Shown: positions 35,691 through 46,874, counted from the first letter of the stretch. The stretch: DNA of 64,000 bases from Halohasta salina (GCF_024178165.1 NZ_JAMZIE010000001.1:1-64000); one strand, 5' to 3'. Numbers and translations: made by a program. Notes: generated from the letters alone by a model not told the origin.

Positions 35691-36329
35691 ATGGATGCGA
35701 CGGTGGACGTCACCGACACGACGACAGTAGGCCCCGACACGGTCGCTATCGAATTCTCGACGCCGGCAGGGTTCGACGCCCAGCCCGGCCAGTTCGTCAA
35801 GCTCAGCGCAACCGTCGACGGCGAGAGCTACGCCCGCTTCTACACCCTTTCGTCGCCCGACGTCGACGGGACCGCCGAGATCACTGTCGGGATCGATCCC
35901 GAGGAGGGCGGCCCCTTCAGCGAGTTCCTCGCCGATCTCTCGGCGGGCGACGCCATCGAGATGAGCGGGCCGTTCGGCGCGGACTACTACGAGGGCGAAC
36001 CCCGCGTGGTCGTCCTCGCCGGCGGGCCGGGGGTCGGCCCGGCGGTCGGCATCGGTGAGCGGGCTCTCGACGACGGCGGCGAGGTAGCGATCGTCTACCG
36101 GGACGCCGACCCCGCCCACGAAGAGCGGCTCGCCGCCCTCGCGGATGCGGGCGCGAGCGTCGACATCGTCGACGGCCCGATTGCCGCGGCCGCCGGCGAT
36201 GCCATCACCGGACGGGACGACGAACAGGTCTTCGTCTACGGATTCGCGGACTTCGTCGAGGAAGCGACCGACGCGGCGGCGGCCGCCGGCGTGCCAGTCG
36301 ACGAACTGAAAGTCGAGAACTTCGGGTAG
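35691..36329 (+). CDS. Small ferredoxin-NADP reductase-like flavoprotein
   Basis: This 212-residue protein has the FNR-type FAD-binding motif ARFYTLSSP (about 45-53) and a nucleotide-binding glycine loop VVVLAGGPGVGPAVGIGERAL (about 105-125). It lacks a [2Fe-2S] domain and Cys residues for one. It probably passes electrons between NAD(P)H and a small carrier such as ferredoxin. It is divergent from korAB, which produces reduced ferredoxin, so a role in reoxidising that ferredoxin is a reasonable guess. The C-terminus ends at VENFG, typical of this fold. Confidence 0.82.
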   Translation: MDATVDVTDTTTVGPDTVAIEFSTPAGFDAQPGQFVKLSATVDGESYARFYTLSSPDVDGTAEITVGIDPEEGGPFSEFLADLSAGDAIEMSGPFGADYYEGEPRVVVLAGGPGVGPAVGIGERALDDGGEVAIVYRDADPAHEERLAALADAGASVDIVDGPIAAAAGDAITGRDDEQVFVYGFADFVEEATDAAAAAGVPVDELKVENFG

Positions 36330-36357
36330 GCACTTCTTACTGGTTGGTAGGAAGCGA

Positions 36358-39129
36358 CTACGCGTCGGATTCCGGTTCGGTTCGGTCGGCTGGTTCGACG
36401 CCGACGATCTCGAACTCGCTGCCGCCGTCGGCGGCGTTGCGGGCGGTGATCGACCAGCCGTGGGCCTCGACGATCTTGGCGACGATCGCGAGGCCGAGAC
36501 CGGTCTCCGACTCGCGGGTCTCGTCGTCGAGCTGTGGGGGCTCTTCGTCGAAGCCGAGCCCGTCGTCGACGATGCGGATTCGGTCGTTCTCGCAGCTGAC
36601 CGTGATCGTCAACTCGGGGCCGCCGTGTTCGACGCTGTTGCGGAAGAGGTTCTCGAAGACCTGCTGGAGCCGCGGGGCGTCGGCCTCGATGGTGAGTTCG
36701 CCCTCGATTTCGAGGGTCGCGTCCTTGGTGTCGACGGCCTCCCACGCCCACTGAGCGACCGCCTCGACCTGTGTCGGGCCGACCATGTCGATGATCTCGC
36801 CCTTGCGAGCCAACAGCAGCATGTCGTCGATCAGCGTCTGCATCCGGTCGTGGGCGCGCTCGACTGCCGCCAGCGTATCGGTGTTGCCGGTGGCTTTGAT
36901 CTGGTCGATGTAGCCTTGGGCGACGCTGAGGGGGTTCCGGAGGTCGTGGGAGACGTAGCCGGTGAACTCCGAGAGCCGCTCGTTTTGGCGCTGGAGTTCG
37001 GCCTCGCGTTCGACCCGGATCATCGCCGCACTGAGACTGGTGGCGAGGATCCGCAGCAGGTCGACTTCCAGATCCGAGAACTCCCGCTGTTCGAGCGTCG
37101 CCGTCACGAGGACGCCGTAGGACTGGACCGGAACGATGATCTCGGATTCGATCGCCGTGTCGGTGTTGTAGCGGTTCGGCTCCGACTGGACGTCGTCGAC
37201 GACGACCACCGAGTTCATGGCGAAGGCCTTCCAGACGAGGCCGTCACCGATCTCGAAGCGGGGTTGACGATCGAAGTGGTCGGCGGCGGGGCCGGTCTGG
37301 GTCACCGGCAGCAGGGCCTCGGCCTCGTCGTCGTGCTCCCACAGCGCCGTCAGCGGGAGTTCGAGGATCTCGTCGGCGGCCTCCATCGCCAACTCGGCGA
37401 CCGCCTCGTCGTCGTCGGCGGTGAGGAACGCCCGAGTCGTCTCCTGTAAGGCCCGGAGCTTCGACTCGGTAGAGCGGCGTTCGAGCTGGTAGCTCACCCA
37501 CTTGGTCAGCACCTCGACGAAGGCGCGTTCGGTGTCGGTAAACGGCCGCTGGCGGGCGTCGCTGTCGGCGAACCACAGCGTGCCGTACAGCCGGCCGCTG
37601 ATCTCGATGTTGCCGCCGAGATAGCTGTCGAGATCGAACCGCTGGCTGGCCGGATCATCGGCCCACCCTTCGGCGCTGGCATCTTCGACCGCAAACAGCG
37701 ACTCCTGTTGGACCGTCTCTCGGCAGTAGGTCGCCGACACCGGCCGGGTCGTCCCCGGCCGGAGGTCGTCGTGGTCGCCGTGGGCGACGACGATCTCTTG
37801 GGTGTCGTCGTCGAGCGTCGACAGGAAGCCGTACTGGAGGCCCAGTCGGTCGCAGGTGAGTTCGAGGACGCGCTCGATCCGGTCGGCAAACGCCAGTTCG
37901 GTGTCGGTCGACAGCTGGTAGAGCCGCCGGAGGGAGTCGACGTTTTCCCTGAGTTGGGTTTCGAGCCGCCGGCGCTCGGTGACGTCTTGGACCGAGCCGA
38001 TGATCTCGACGAGTTCGCCGCCGACCCGCTTCGGCGAGCCGTGGATCCGGACCCACTTCTCGGTGCCGTCGGTCGTCCGGAGTCGGGCCTCGATGTCGAC
38101 GGCCTCGCCGTCCCGGAGCCGGTCGAAGGCTTCCCGGACCTCGCCGTCGGGGTCGGGGTGGTACTGCAAGAGGTTGGCGATCGTCGCCTCGAAGCTCTCG
38201 GGAACCTCGTAGATCGCGTACACCTCGTCGGTCAGTTCGATGGAGTCATCGTCCGGATCCCACGCCCAGCCGCCGATCGTCGCCAGCTGCTGGGCCTGCC
38301 GGAACAGGTCGTTTTGGCGCTCCATCCGGCGCTGTTCGGCCAGCTGTTCGGTGATGTCCCGGCCGATACCAACGATGCCGACGATCTCGCCGTCGTCGTT
38401 CCGGTAGGGGCGAGCGAGCACGTCGGTGGTGATCGTCGGCTCACCGGCCGGCGCGAGGGTGAGCTTGATCCGCAGTCGACCGCGCTCGCCGGCCACCAGC
38501 TCCGAGAGTCCCGTCTCGAAGCGGTCGTAGCGCGGCTCGACCAGCAGCTCGTCGTCGAACACCGCTCCCAGCGGTTGGCCGATGAGGTCGCTGGCCGCGA
38601 GCCCGATGCGTTCGGTGAACCGCTCGTTGACGTAGCTGATCCGGAGTTCGGCGTCGAGCACCCACGCGGCGTCCTGCATCTGTTCGACGATCGCCGCATG
38701 GAGCGCCGAGGTATCGACCGTCTCCGCGCCGGCGGTTTTGGCGACCGGTTCGGTGGTGTCGATCCGGGCGTCGAGTTTCTCCGCCGCGGCCTCGCCGGCT
38801 GGCACGTAGCCGTCGACGGCGGTCACCAGTACGTTCCGTACTGCGGTCGGATCGTCCGGGCCGGCGACGATCAGCGGCACCGTCCGTGAGGTCGGCAGCT
38901 CCGCTAGCACGCCTTCGAGGTCCGCGATCGTCCCCGACCGCCACCGGTAGATCACCGCTGCATACTGGCTCGTCGAGACGGCCTCCCGGAGCGTCTCGAC
39001 CGAATCGGTGTGGTCGACGTCGAAGGCCGCCCACAGCGAGCTATAAAACGGCGACTGAAAGGAGCCGACCGCGTCGCTGGCCGGGTCGAACACGAGGATC
39101 GGCTCGTCGTCGGTCTGCATATCGATCAT
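36358..39129 (-). CDS. PAS/GAF sensor histidine kinase with receiver-like N-terminus
   Basis: This 923-residue protein starts at MIDMQTDDEP (ATG at 39129 or 39120). Residues 1-125 resemble a response-regulator fold, but the phospho-acceptor Asp is missing (AAVIYRWRSG). Two PAS domains follow (about 140-270 with WVLDAELRISYVNERFTERIG; about 285-390), then two GAF domains (about 400-560 and 575-710). The HisKA domain has H728 in YVSHDLRNPLSVAQGY, and an HATPase domain follows (FRNSVEHGG, DDGLGFDEE, GLGLAIVAKIVEAHGW). No membrane helices are present, so it senses a cytosolic cue. No partner regulator is next to it. Confidence 0.92.
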   Translation of the reverse strand: MIDMQTDDEPILVFDPASDAVGSFQSPFYSSLWAAFDVDHTDSVETLREAVSTSQYAAVIYRWRSGTIADLEGVLAELPTSRTVPLIVAGPDDPTAVRNVLVTAVDGYVPAGEAAAEKLDARIDTTEPVAKTAGAETVDTSALHAAIVEQMQDAAWVLDAELRISYVNERFTERIGLAASDLIGQPLGAVFDDELLVEPRYDRFETGLSELVAGERGRLRIKLTLAPAGEPTITTDVLARPYRNDDGEIVGIVGIGRDITEQLAEQRRMERQNDLFRQAQQLATIGGWAWDPDDDSIELTDEVYAIYEVPESFEATIANLLQYHPDPDGEVREAFDRLRDGEAVDIEARLRTTDGTEKWVRIHGSPKRVGGELVEIIGSVQDVTERRRLETQLRENVDSLRRLYQLSTDTELAFADRIERVLELTCDRLGLQYGFLSTLDDDTQEIVVAHGDHDDLRPGTTRPVSATYCRETVQQESLFAVEDASAEGWADDPASQRFDLDSYLGGNIEISGRLYGTLWFADSDARQRPFTDTERAFVEVLTKWVSYQLERRSTESKLRALQETTRAFLTADDDEAVAELAMEAADEILELPLTALWEHDDEAEALLPVTQTGPAADHFDRQPRFEIGDGLVWKAFAMNSVVVVDDVQSEPNRYNTDTAIESEIIVPVQSYGVLVTATLEQREFSDLEVDLLRILATSLSAAMIRVEREAELQRQNERLSEFTGYVSHDLRNPLSVAQGYIDQIKATGNTDTLAAVERAHDRMQTLIDDMLLLARKGEIIDMVGPTQVEAVAQWAWEAVDTKDATLEIEGELTIEADAPRLQQVFENLFRNSVEHGGPELTITVSCENDRIRIVDDGLGFDEEPPQLDDETRESETGLGLAIVAKIVEAHGWSITARNAADGGSEFEIVGVEPADRTEPESDA

Positions 39130-39373
39130 CTGCGTGGCCTATCGCCTAGCTAAGCGGGGGTAGGACGAATAAACCCACTGGTGCGCTACCGCTCCGGCAC
39201 CAGCCGATCGCCGCGAGGCAAGCGGCGGGCTCCCGTAGGACACCGATGTCTCACCACGTCGTGGGTGGTGTGTCACTGTACCGGTGTCGACCCCTCCCAG
39301 ATTGTTCCAGATCCGTTATGTATATTGGTTCTGACTACCGCTCGGCGACGATTCTCCGACGGCGTTGGAATAG

Positions 39374-39380
39374 GTTTATC
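39374..39380 (+). promoter_or_regulatory. TATA box of acs
   Basis: gtttatc lies about 30 nt before the ATG at 39407, consistent with a leaderless or near-leaderless transcript. Confidence 0.5.
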
Positions 39381-39406
39381 ATCGACAATACAGACAGTTC
39401 CCACGT

Positions 39407-41398
<1,992 letters not shown>

Positions 41399-41411
41399 CG
41401 CCGGCGTCGGC

Positions 41412-42029
41412 CTACAGCGCGTAGGCCGTCGGCTTCGACTCGTTTTCGAGCGATTCCGGCGCGGAACCGTGGGCGTACGTTTTCGCGCCCGACGGACTGT
41501 GGACGACGACCGTCACGTCATCACCACTCTCCAGTGGCTCGATGTCGTCCAAGCTGTTGAGCGAGATAATAACCATCACGTAATCATCCCGATCCTGAAG
41601 GATCCGATCGTCACCCTCGACCGGGTCGGGATCCGGCTGGCCGGTGCCGGACAACTCGTGGAACGAGACGCCACTGTCGGATGCGTGGACCGTCTCGACC
41701 GACTGCCCCTCGACATCGACGGTCCAGGTCGCCTCGGTCAGATTGATCGGCCCCGCTCCCGGTGCTTTCCGGTGGACGATATCGAGGTCGTGAACGTTCG
41801 ACTCGTTCGGGAAGGAAAAGCCAACGAACTGACTCACCTGCAGTCGGTCGACCACTGCTGCGGTCGACTCCTCGCCGGTCGCTTCGGCCTGCGTCTGAAG
41901 CAGCATCGAGGTGTCGATCAACACGCCCGCGGCCATCGCCGCCACGAGCACCATCGCAATGAAGACGATAAGCGTCCCAATGCCGACCTGTCCACGAACG
42001 GAGCCGTCCCGTCCCGATAGTTGTTCCAT
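41412..42029 (-). CDS. Archaellin (type IV pilin-like filament protein)
   Basis: This 205-residue protein starts with a short leader and the archaellin hallmark [20 protein letters not shown]. Signal peptidase PibD should cut after R12-G13, leaving Q14 as the mature N-terminus. The helical tail and beta-rich head match archaellin, though the head ([20 protein letters not shown]) is smaller than usual. N-x-S/T sites are present. It is a lone gene without fla/arl assembly genes in the window, so it could be a minor filament subunit. The MinD-like gene lies directly upstream on the same strand. Confidence 0.9.
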   Translation of the reverse strand: MEQLSGRDGSVRGQVGIGTLIVFIAMVLVAAMAAGVLIDTSMLLQTQAEATGEESTAAVVDRLQVSQFVGFSFPNESNVHDLDIVHRKAPGAGPINLTEATWTVDVEGQSVETVHASDSGVSFHELSGTGQPDPDPVEGDDRILQDRDDYVMVIISLNSLDDIEPLESGDDVTVVVHSPSGAKTYAHGSAPESLENESKPTAYAL

Positions 42030-42155
42030 TGGACCGTCTCTACTACTCCTTGTTTCAGCGGTTTTCGATCGAATTAACTTAGTTATTGGTATGTAAACAA
42101 TGGTCTCTCGGGCTGTTGTCCGTGGACCGCCCCATCTCCTCGCCGTCGACCGATG

Positions 42156-43070
42156 TCACTTGTCGCCCTTGCGCTTGACGAACTCGAAGCCGCCTTCGCC
42201 CTCCTCGGCGGTGTCGAGTTCGTCGGCCTCCAGCGGTCGGGTCGACCCATCGAGGTTGTCTGGGTCGGCCTCGGCGGCTGTTTCGGCGATCTCCTCGGCG
42301 TTCTTGAAATCGGTGACGCCGCCGGTACCGATGACGCCGTCGCCGCCGTCACCGCTGTCGGGCGCCGAGAGGATCAGCGAGTCGGCGATCCGCCCGTAGG
42401 CCTCGGCCGCCGGGCTGTCGGGGTCGTACGACGCGACCGGCTGGCTCATGTCTTGGGCCTCGGCGACTGCCGGATCGTCCGGCACCGAACCGATGAGGTC
42501 GGCCCCCAGAAAGCCCGAGAGCCGTTCGGGTGGGGGAGCCTGACCGGTGCCCGCGCGGACGAAGACGACGCCGCCGACGGTGCCATTGACCCGCTCGGCG
42601 AGCTCGATGGTCTTCTTGGCGTCACGGATTGAGGCGACCCGCGGCGTCGAGACGATCAGCACCTCGTCGGCCAACCGGAGGGGGTAGATCGTCTCGGGGC
42701 TGACGCCGGCGGCGGTATCGAGGATGATCCAGTCGTAGGCCGGCCGCAGGCTCCGCACGACGGGGGCGAGGGCGGCGACGTTGATCGCGTTGAAATCCGC
42801 GAGTTCCGTCCCTGCGGGCAACACGTGGAGTCGCTCTTCGATCGCATACAGCGCCTTGGTCGTCGTCACGGTGCCAGCCAGCACGTCGTGGAGGGTTCGC
42901 TCGGGCTCGAACTGGAGGAAGTCGACGATGTTGGCCATCGCCAGATCCATCTCGACGATGGCGACCGTCTCGCCGGCATCGGCGAGCGCGACGCCGAGGT
43001 TGACCGCGGTGGTGGTCTTGCCGACGCCGCCTTTCGCTCCGGCGACCGCGAGGACACGCCCGTCTGCCAT
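42156..43070 (-). CDS. MinD/ParA-like ATPase
   Basis: This 304-residue protein has a deviant Walker A motif K13-GGVGKTT in VAGAKGGVGKTTTAVNLG. The DxxxG-type strand WIILDTAAGV and ParA/MinD helices follow. An acidic tail of about 70 residues ends in GGFEFVKRKGDK. MinD-like proteins in haloarchaea position archaella, chemosensory arrays or other cell-pole structures by ATP-driven membrane or dimer cycles. A link to the neighbouring archaellin is plausible but unproven; plasmid-type ParA is less likely as no ParB or centromere repeats are seen. Confidence 0.88.
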   Translation of the reverse strand: MADGRVLAVAGAKGGVGKTTTAVNLGVALADAGETVAIVEMDLAMANIVDFLQFEPERTLHDVLAGTVTTTKALYAIEERLHVLPAGTELADFNAINVAALAPVVRSLRPAYDWIILDTAAGVSPETIYPLRLADEVLIVSTPRVASIRDAKKTIELAERVNGTVGGVVFVRAGTGQAPPPERLSGFLGADLIGSVPDDPAVAEAQDMSQPVASYDPDSPAAEAYGRIADSLILSAPDSGDGGDGVIGTGGVTDFKNAEEIAETAAEADPDNLDGSTRPLEADELDTAEEGEGGFEFVKRKGDK

Positions 43071-43132
43071 ACGGTGCCATCATATCGACAACGACATAAA
43101 TCCACGTTCTCGACTGGTCCCGAGAGCCCACC

Positions 43133-43387
43133 TTACAGGTAGGCGGCGTCCCACCCCGTTGGCTTCCGGGCGTTGCCGCAGTCGGCGCATTCGAGCCGCC
43201 CCATCGGTCCCATCTGAACGGCGGTGCTGTCGCAGGAGCCACAGACGAACCCGTAGCGATCGGTGCGGTCGGCGTCGCTGTAGGCCGGATACAACGGCCC
43301 GGCCGATCCACGCTCGCGTTCGTCGGTCGCGAGGTACAGTCCGTCCTCGACGCTCCCGTCGTCGACTCCGTTCGAACGGAAATCCAT
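43133..43387 (-). CDS. DUF5816-like small zinc-ribbon protein
   Basis: This protein has 84 residues from the ATG at 43387 (MDFRSNGVDD). It has YGFVCGSCDSTAVQMGPMGRL, then ECADCGNARKPTGWDAAYL. The two CxxC pairs form a zinc ribbon, and the end WDAAYL is the signature I associate with haloarchaeal DUF5816. It may bind nucleic acid or protein. It lies 62 bp upstream of minD on the same strand, so co-transcription is possible. Confidence 0.8.
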   Translation of the reverse strand: MDFRSNGVDDGSVEDGLYLATDERERGSAGPLYPAYSDADRTDRYGFVCGSCDSTAVQMGPMGRLECADCGNARKPTGWDAAYL

Positions 43388-43524
43388 ACATGTTTCTCGC
43401 GCTGTTGGCACTAAAAACTATGTAAGAACGAGTATTGTTGGGCAAACAGTCGATTATTGGCTGAAATAGTGTTTATACTTCAACAAGATTTTGGTGCTCT
43501 GGTGCTCCGGTGATCCAGTGGCCG

Positions 43525-43794
43525 CTACTCGTCGACGCCGGGCGCGGCGTCGTCGAAGCGGTCGGAGACGACCGTCACCGCCACAAGGAGGACCCCGAGG
43601 ACGAGGCCGATCGTCAGCGCGCCGAAGGCCGCCAGTCCCAGCGGTGTCGGGGGGAACTCGACGAGAAACAGGAACCGTGGGGGATTGATCTCGCCGACGA
43701 CGGTCGCGGTCATGTAGCCGGCGACGCCGGTGAACGCGACGATGATGAGGTAGATCGTGACGACGACGCGTTGGCCGCGGAGTCCGGAAGACAC
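43525..43794 (-). CDS. Two-helix membrane protein (haloarchaeal, near cox genes)
   Basis: This 89-residue protein has two hydrophobic segments (VVVTIYLIIVAFTGVAGYMT, about 10-29; LGLAAFGALTIGLVLGVLLVAVTVV, about 52-76) and an acidic C-terminus. It is a conserved haloarchaeal type, perhaps DUF7520. It lies near the cytochrome oxidase genes on the same strand. A supporting role in respiratory assembly is a guess from position. Confidence 0.7.
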   Translation of the reverse strand: MSSGLRGQRVVVTIYLIIVAFTGVAGYMTATVVGEINPPRFLFLVEFPPTPLGLAAFGALTIGLVLGVLLVAVTVVSDRFDDAAPGVDE

Positions 43795-43874
43795 ACTTCT
43801 ACTCGCCGGGGGACGGAATTAGTGGTTTCGCACGCGACCGACGCCGTTTTCCACCGGGGACGCGAACAACGTGT

Positions 43875-43958
43875 ATGGACGACAGCGACCTGCTCGGTAT
43901 CGTTCTCGCCGGGATCGCGCTGATGATGTTTCTCACCGGCATCGTGCTCGTGATGTAG
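43875..43958 (+). CDS. 27-residue single-span membrane peptide
   Basis: The short reading frame ATG GAC GAC AGC GAC ... to TAG at 43958 encodes MDDSDLLGIVLAGIALMMFL followed by TGIVLVM. An acidic cap leads into one hydrophobic helix. Such small peptides occur near oxidase and transport genes. It has no overlapping gene on the other strand (neighbours end at 43794 and 43960), which makes it more credible. Expression is not shown by the sequence. Confidence 0.5.
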   Translation: MDDSDLLGIVLAGIALMMFLTGIVLVM

Positions 43959-43959
43959 C

Positions 43960-44472
43960 TCAGGTCGACCCCTCCTCGACCAGCCGGTCGCGGACCGTCT
44001 CGGCCCCCTCGCGGTCCGCGAACGTCACGACGAGCGGACCGTTCCACTCGCCAGCAGCCCACGCCTCAGCGAGCGATTCGGCGATGCCAAAGCTACTGAC
44101 CGTTTCGCCGTCGAGGTCGAGACTGATCTCCGCCGCCTGGTAGTTCTCCCGAAGACCGACTTCGGCGGCCGTGTCCGTCACCGACTGTGTGCCCGCGTCG
44201 GTGAGTTCGATCGGCATCGAGATCCCGGTCCGCTCGGACTCCGAGACGGGGCCGACCGCTGCGATCTCGACGGCAGTAAACAGCACGTGGTCGTCGTCGA
44301 CGACAAGCATGGCTCGGAACGGGGCGTCGGTATCGATCTCGGTCGTCATCTCGGTGTCTCCGGTCTCCGTCTCGTCGGTCGTTCCCGCACAGCCGGCGAG
44401 ACAGATCGCACCGACAACACCACCCCACCGCATTAGCCGGCGTCTCGTCGTAGCTCTCTCGTGTTCCTTCAT
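43960..44472 (-). CDS. Putative lipoprotein with SecD-P1-like domain
   Basis: This 170-residue protein starts at MKEHERATTRRRLMRWGGVV, with a twin-Arg-like basic stretch and a lipobox LAGC. The exported part (FRAMLVVDDDHVLFTAVEIA, GPLVVTFADREGAETVRDRL) resembles the P1-like domain of SecD, which helps protein export. The similarity is by pattern only. It sits just after the cytochrome oxidase gene and may be part of its cluster. The frame is open 27 codons upstream but lacks a signal peptide there, so I chose the later ATG. Confidence 0.75.
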   Translation of the reverse strand: MKEHERATTRRRLMRWGGVVGAICLAGCAGTTDETETGDTEMTTEIDTDAPFRAMLVVDDDHVLFTAVEIAAVGPVSESERTGISMPIELTDAGTQSVTDTAAEVGLRENYQAAEISLDLDGETVSSFGIAESLAEAWAAGEWNGPLVVTFADREGAETVRDRLVEEGST

Positions 44473-44573
44473 TACTAGCCACTGACTAGTCGACGCCCAA
44501 AGCAGTACCGGTTGGTGAGTTGTCGCTTTGGGTCTTCTACTGCCGTCGATCACAAAACCCGCCGGGAGAACAG

Positions 44574-46391
44574 CTATTCGGTGTTCGTTTCGGGATCAGC
44601 GTCCGCGTCAGCCGACGCGTCGTCAGCGTCGACTTGGCCGCCGTCGGTCGCCACCTCGTCGGCCTCGCCGCCGTCGGTGGCCAGTTGGGTGTCGAGCTTG
44701 GTGCCGAACCACTGCCACTCGATGGTGTTGACGCCGTCGTCGGCGAGGTTCCACGGGTCGGCGCTCTCGACGCGCTTGCCCTCGAACCACGACGAGACCA
44801 TGTTCCAGAACCAGATGAGCTGGCCCACGAAGATGATCAGCGCACCGAGGGTCGCCAGCTGGTGGAGGCTGGCAAACTGCGGCAGGTAGGTCGCATAGCG
44901 CCGGGGCATGCCGCCGTAGCCCAGCAGGATCATGGCGAAGAACGTGATGTTGGTGCCGATCATCGTCAGCCAGAAGTGGGCCTTGCCGAGGCTGGCCTGA
45001 TACATCCGTCCCGTGACCAGCGGGAACCAGTAGTAGATGCCCGCGAAGCCGGCAAACGCGATGGCACCCATCACGACGTAGTGGAAGTGGCCGACGACGT
45101 AGTAGGTGTCGTGGAGCACGAGGTCGACCGGAATCGATGCGAGGAAAACCCCGGTGACGCCGCCGATGATGAAGTTCGAGACGAAGCCGATACAGAACAG
45201 CATCGGCGTCGTCAGTCGGATCCGACCGTTCCAGAGCGTCGTGATCCAGTTGAACGTCTTAACCGCCGAGGGGATCGCAATGGCCATCGACACGGCCATG
45301 AAGGACGTGCGGAGTCGTGGATCCATCCCCGTCGCGAACATGTGGTGGGCCCAGACGCCAAAGGAGAGCACGCCGATGGCGAGCGTGGAGTAGACGACGA
45401 ACTTGAACCCGAACAGCTGTCGACCCGCGAACCGCGGCAGGACATAGCTGACGATCCCCATCATCGGCAACACGAGGACGTAGACTTCGGGATGGCCGAA
45501 GAACCAAAACAGGTGTTGCCACAGCATGTTCCCGCCATCCGAGAGGAAGAACGTGGTGCCGAAGTTCCGGTCGGCCAGCAGCATGACGAGCGCACTCCCC
45601 AGCAGCGGGAAGGCAAACAGGATCAGCCCCGACTGGGTGAGAACCGTCCACGAGAAGATGTCGAGGTTGGCCCACGTGACCTTCTCACCGCGCTGGGTGA
45701 AGATGGTCGCGATGAAGTTGATCGCCCCGATCGTGGTGGCGACCCCCGAAAGGTGGAGCCCCAACAGCATCATGTCGACACCCGCGCCGCCGACCATGTC
45801 GGCGCTGCCGCCGGCCGCGCCGGTCGACAGCGGCGTGTACATCGTCCAGGCGGTCTGGGCCGGTCCGAACAGTCCGAGCGGCTTGGCGAAGAAGCCCGCC
45901 CAGATCAGGAGTGCTGCGGGCGGCAGCAGCCAGAAGGCGATGGCGTTGATCCGGGGGAACGCCATGTCGTCAGCGCCGATAATCAACGGAATAAGGTAGT
46001 TGGCGAAGGCGGCGATGATCGGTGTCCCGAAGAGGAACAGCATCGTGATCCCGTGGCTGGTCAACAAGCCGTTGTAGGTTGCCGTCCCGAGCAGCGATTC
46101 GGACGTTACTAGATCGATCCGCATCGCGGTCACCATCAGCCCGCCGACGACGAAGGCCGTGATGCCGTAAAGCCCATAGAGGATGCCGATATCCTTGTGG
46201 TCGACCGTCGTTAGCCAGCGGATGATCCCCGCAGGTTTCTCCTCTTCGACGTACCCCGAGCGGTCGACGATGGCCCCGCCACCGACTGGACTGTACGAGC
46301 GCCAGTTTTCGACACGTGTGAGCCACGTGGCGACGGCGACGAGGAACACCCCCATCAACACCGTCAGGCTGATTTGCGCGCTAATATCCAT
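44574..46391 (-). CDS. coxA: Heme-copper (cytochrome c type) oxidase subunit I
   Basis: This 605-residue protein has about 12-13 helices. It contains WLTTVDHKDIGILYG, the low-spin-heme His segment LLTSHGITMLFLFGTP, the Cu_B and crosslinked-Tyr motif WFFGHPEVYVLVLPMMGI, the HH pair in VWAHHMFATGM and the heme His pair in GHFHYVVMGA. NYLIPLIIGADDMAFPR indicates an A-type oxidase. It reduces O2 to water and pumps protons. The acidic C-terminal tail is haloarchaeal. Subunit II is not adjacent in the window, so it must be encoded elsewhere. Confidence 0.95.
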   Translation of the reverse strand: MDISAQISLTVLMGVFLVAVATWLTRVENWRSYSPVGGGAIVDRSGYVEEEKPAGIIRWLTTVDHKDIGILYGLYGITAFVVGGLMVTAMRIDLVTSESLLGTATYNGLLTSHGITMLFLFGTPIIAAFANYLIPLIIGADDMAFPRINAIAFWLLPPAALLIWAGFFAKPLGLFGPAQTAWTMYTPLSTGAAGGSADMVGGAGVDMMLLGLHLSGVATTIGAINFIATIFTQRGEKVTWANLDIFSWTVLTQSGLILFAFPLLGSALVMLLADRNFGTTFFLSDGGNMLWQHLFWFFGHPEVYVLVLPMMGIVSYVLPRFAGRQLFGFKFVVYSTLAIGVLSFGVWAHHMFATGMDPRLRTSFMAVSMAIAIPSAVKTFNWITTLWNGRIRLTTPMLFCIGFVSNFIIGGVTGVFLASIPVDLVLHDTYYVVGHFHYVVMGAIAFAGFAGIYYWFPLVTGRMYQASLGKAHFWLTMIGTNITFFAMILLGYGGMPRRYATYLPQFASLHQLATLGALIIFVGQLIWFWNMVSSWFEGKRVESADPWNLADDGVNTIEWQWFGTKLDTQLATDGGEADEVATDGGQVDADDASADADADPETNTE

Positions 46392-46520
46392 ACCCTCAAT
46401 ACAGGATCGGAGGGTAATGAAAGGTTCGGGTCTGTCGGGCGCGACTCCGGCGTCTTCAGCGCGCTACGGGCCGGTCGACGCCGGCCCGGTTGCTATCTTC
46501 GTCACCGGATGGGCGGCGCG

Positions 46521-46874
46521 TTACTCGCTGGTCGACTCGGTGTCGTCGACCTCGGCGTCGGTGGCCGCCGAAGTGTCTGCGGCGTCGTCGTGTCCGTGAA
46601 TCGGTTCGGCCCCTTCGAGGCCGGCCTGTCCCTGCGCGTAGACGGTCGCCCGTTTCTCGTCGCCGGCGATCGCCTTCGCCGAGAGGTAGGTCAACACCGC
46701 CAGTGCGAGGAACATGACCACCATGATCGCAAACATCAGACCGGAGGCCATCGGCTCGAAGCCCCACGGTGCGAAGACCGCGAACGCGCCGATGAAAAAG
46801 AGGATGATCCCCAGTGGAATGAAGTTGACCACCAGATCGAGGATCGTCTCTCTGTCGAAGATCTTGGCTTCCAT
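46521..46874 (-). CDS. DUF6684-like two-helix membrane protein of the cox region
   Basis: This 117-residue protein starts at MEAKIFDRETILDLVVNFIP. It has two hydrophobic segments (NFIPLGIILFFIGAFAVFAP; GLMFAIMVVMFLALAVLTYLS) and an acidic tail. This is the haloarchaeal family I associate with DUF6684. It lies directly upstream of coxA on the same strand, spaced 129 bp, and probably supports the oxidase. Confidence 0.78.
   Translation of the reverse strand: MEAKIFDRETILDLVVNFIPLGIILFFIGAFAVFAPWGFEPMASGLMFAIMVVMFLALAVLTYLSAKAIAGDEKRATVYAQGQAGLEGAEPIHGHDDAADTSAATDAEVDDTESTSE

Noticed and set aside
42156-43070. Plasmid or prophage ParA
   Set aside because: No ParB, centromere-like repeats, integrase or atypical composition nearby; the context fits a chromosomal MinD-type protein.
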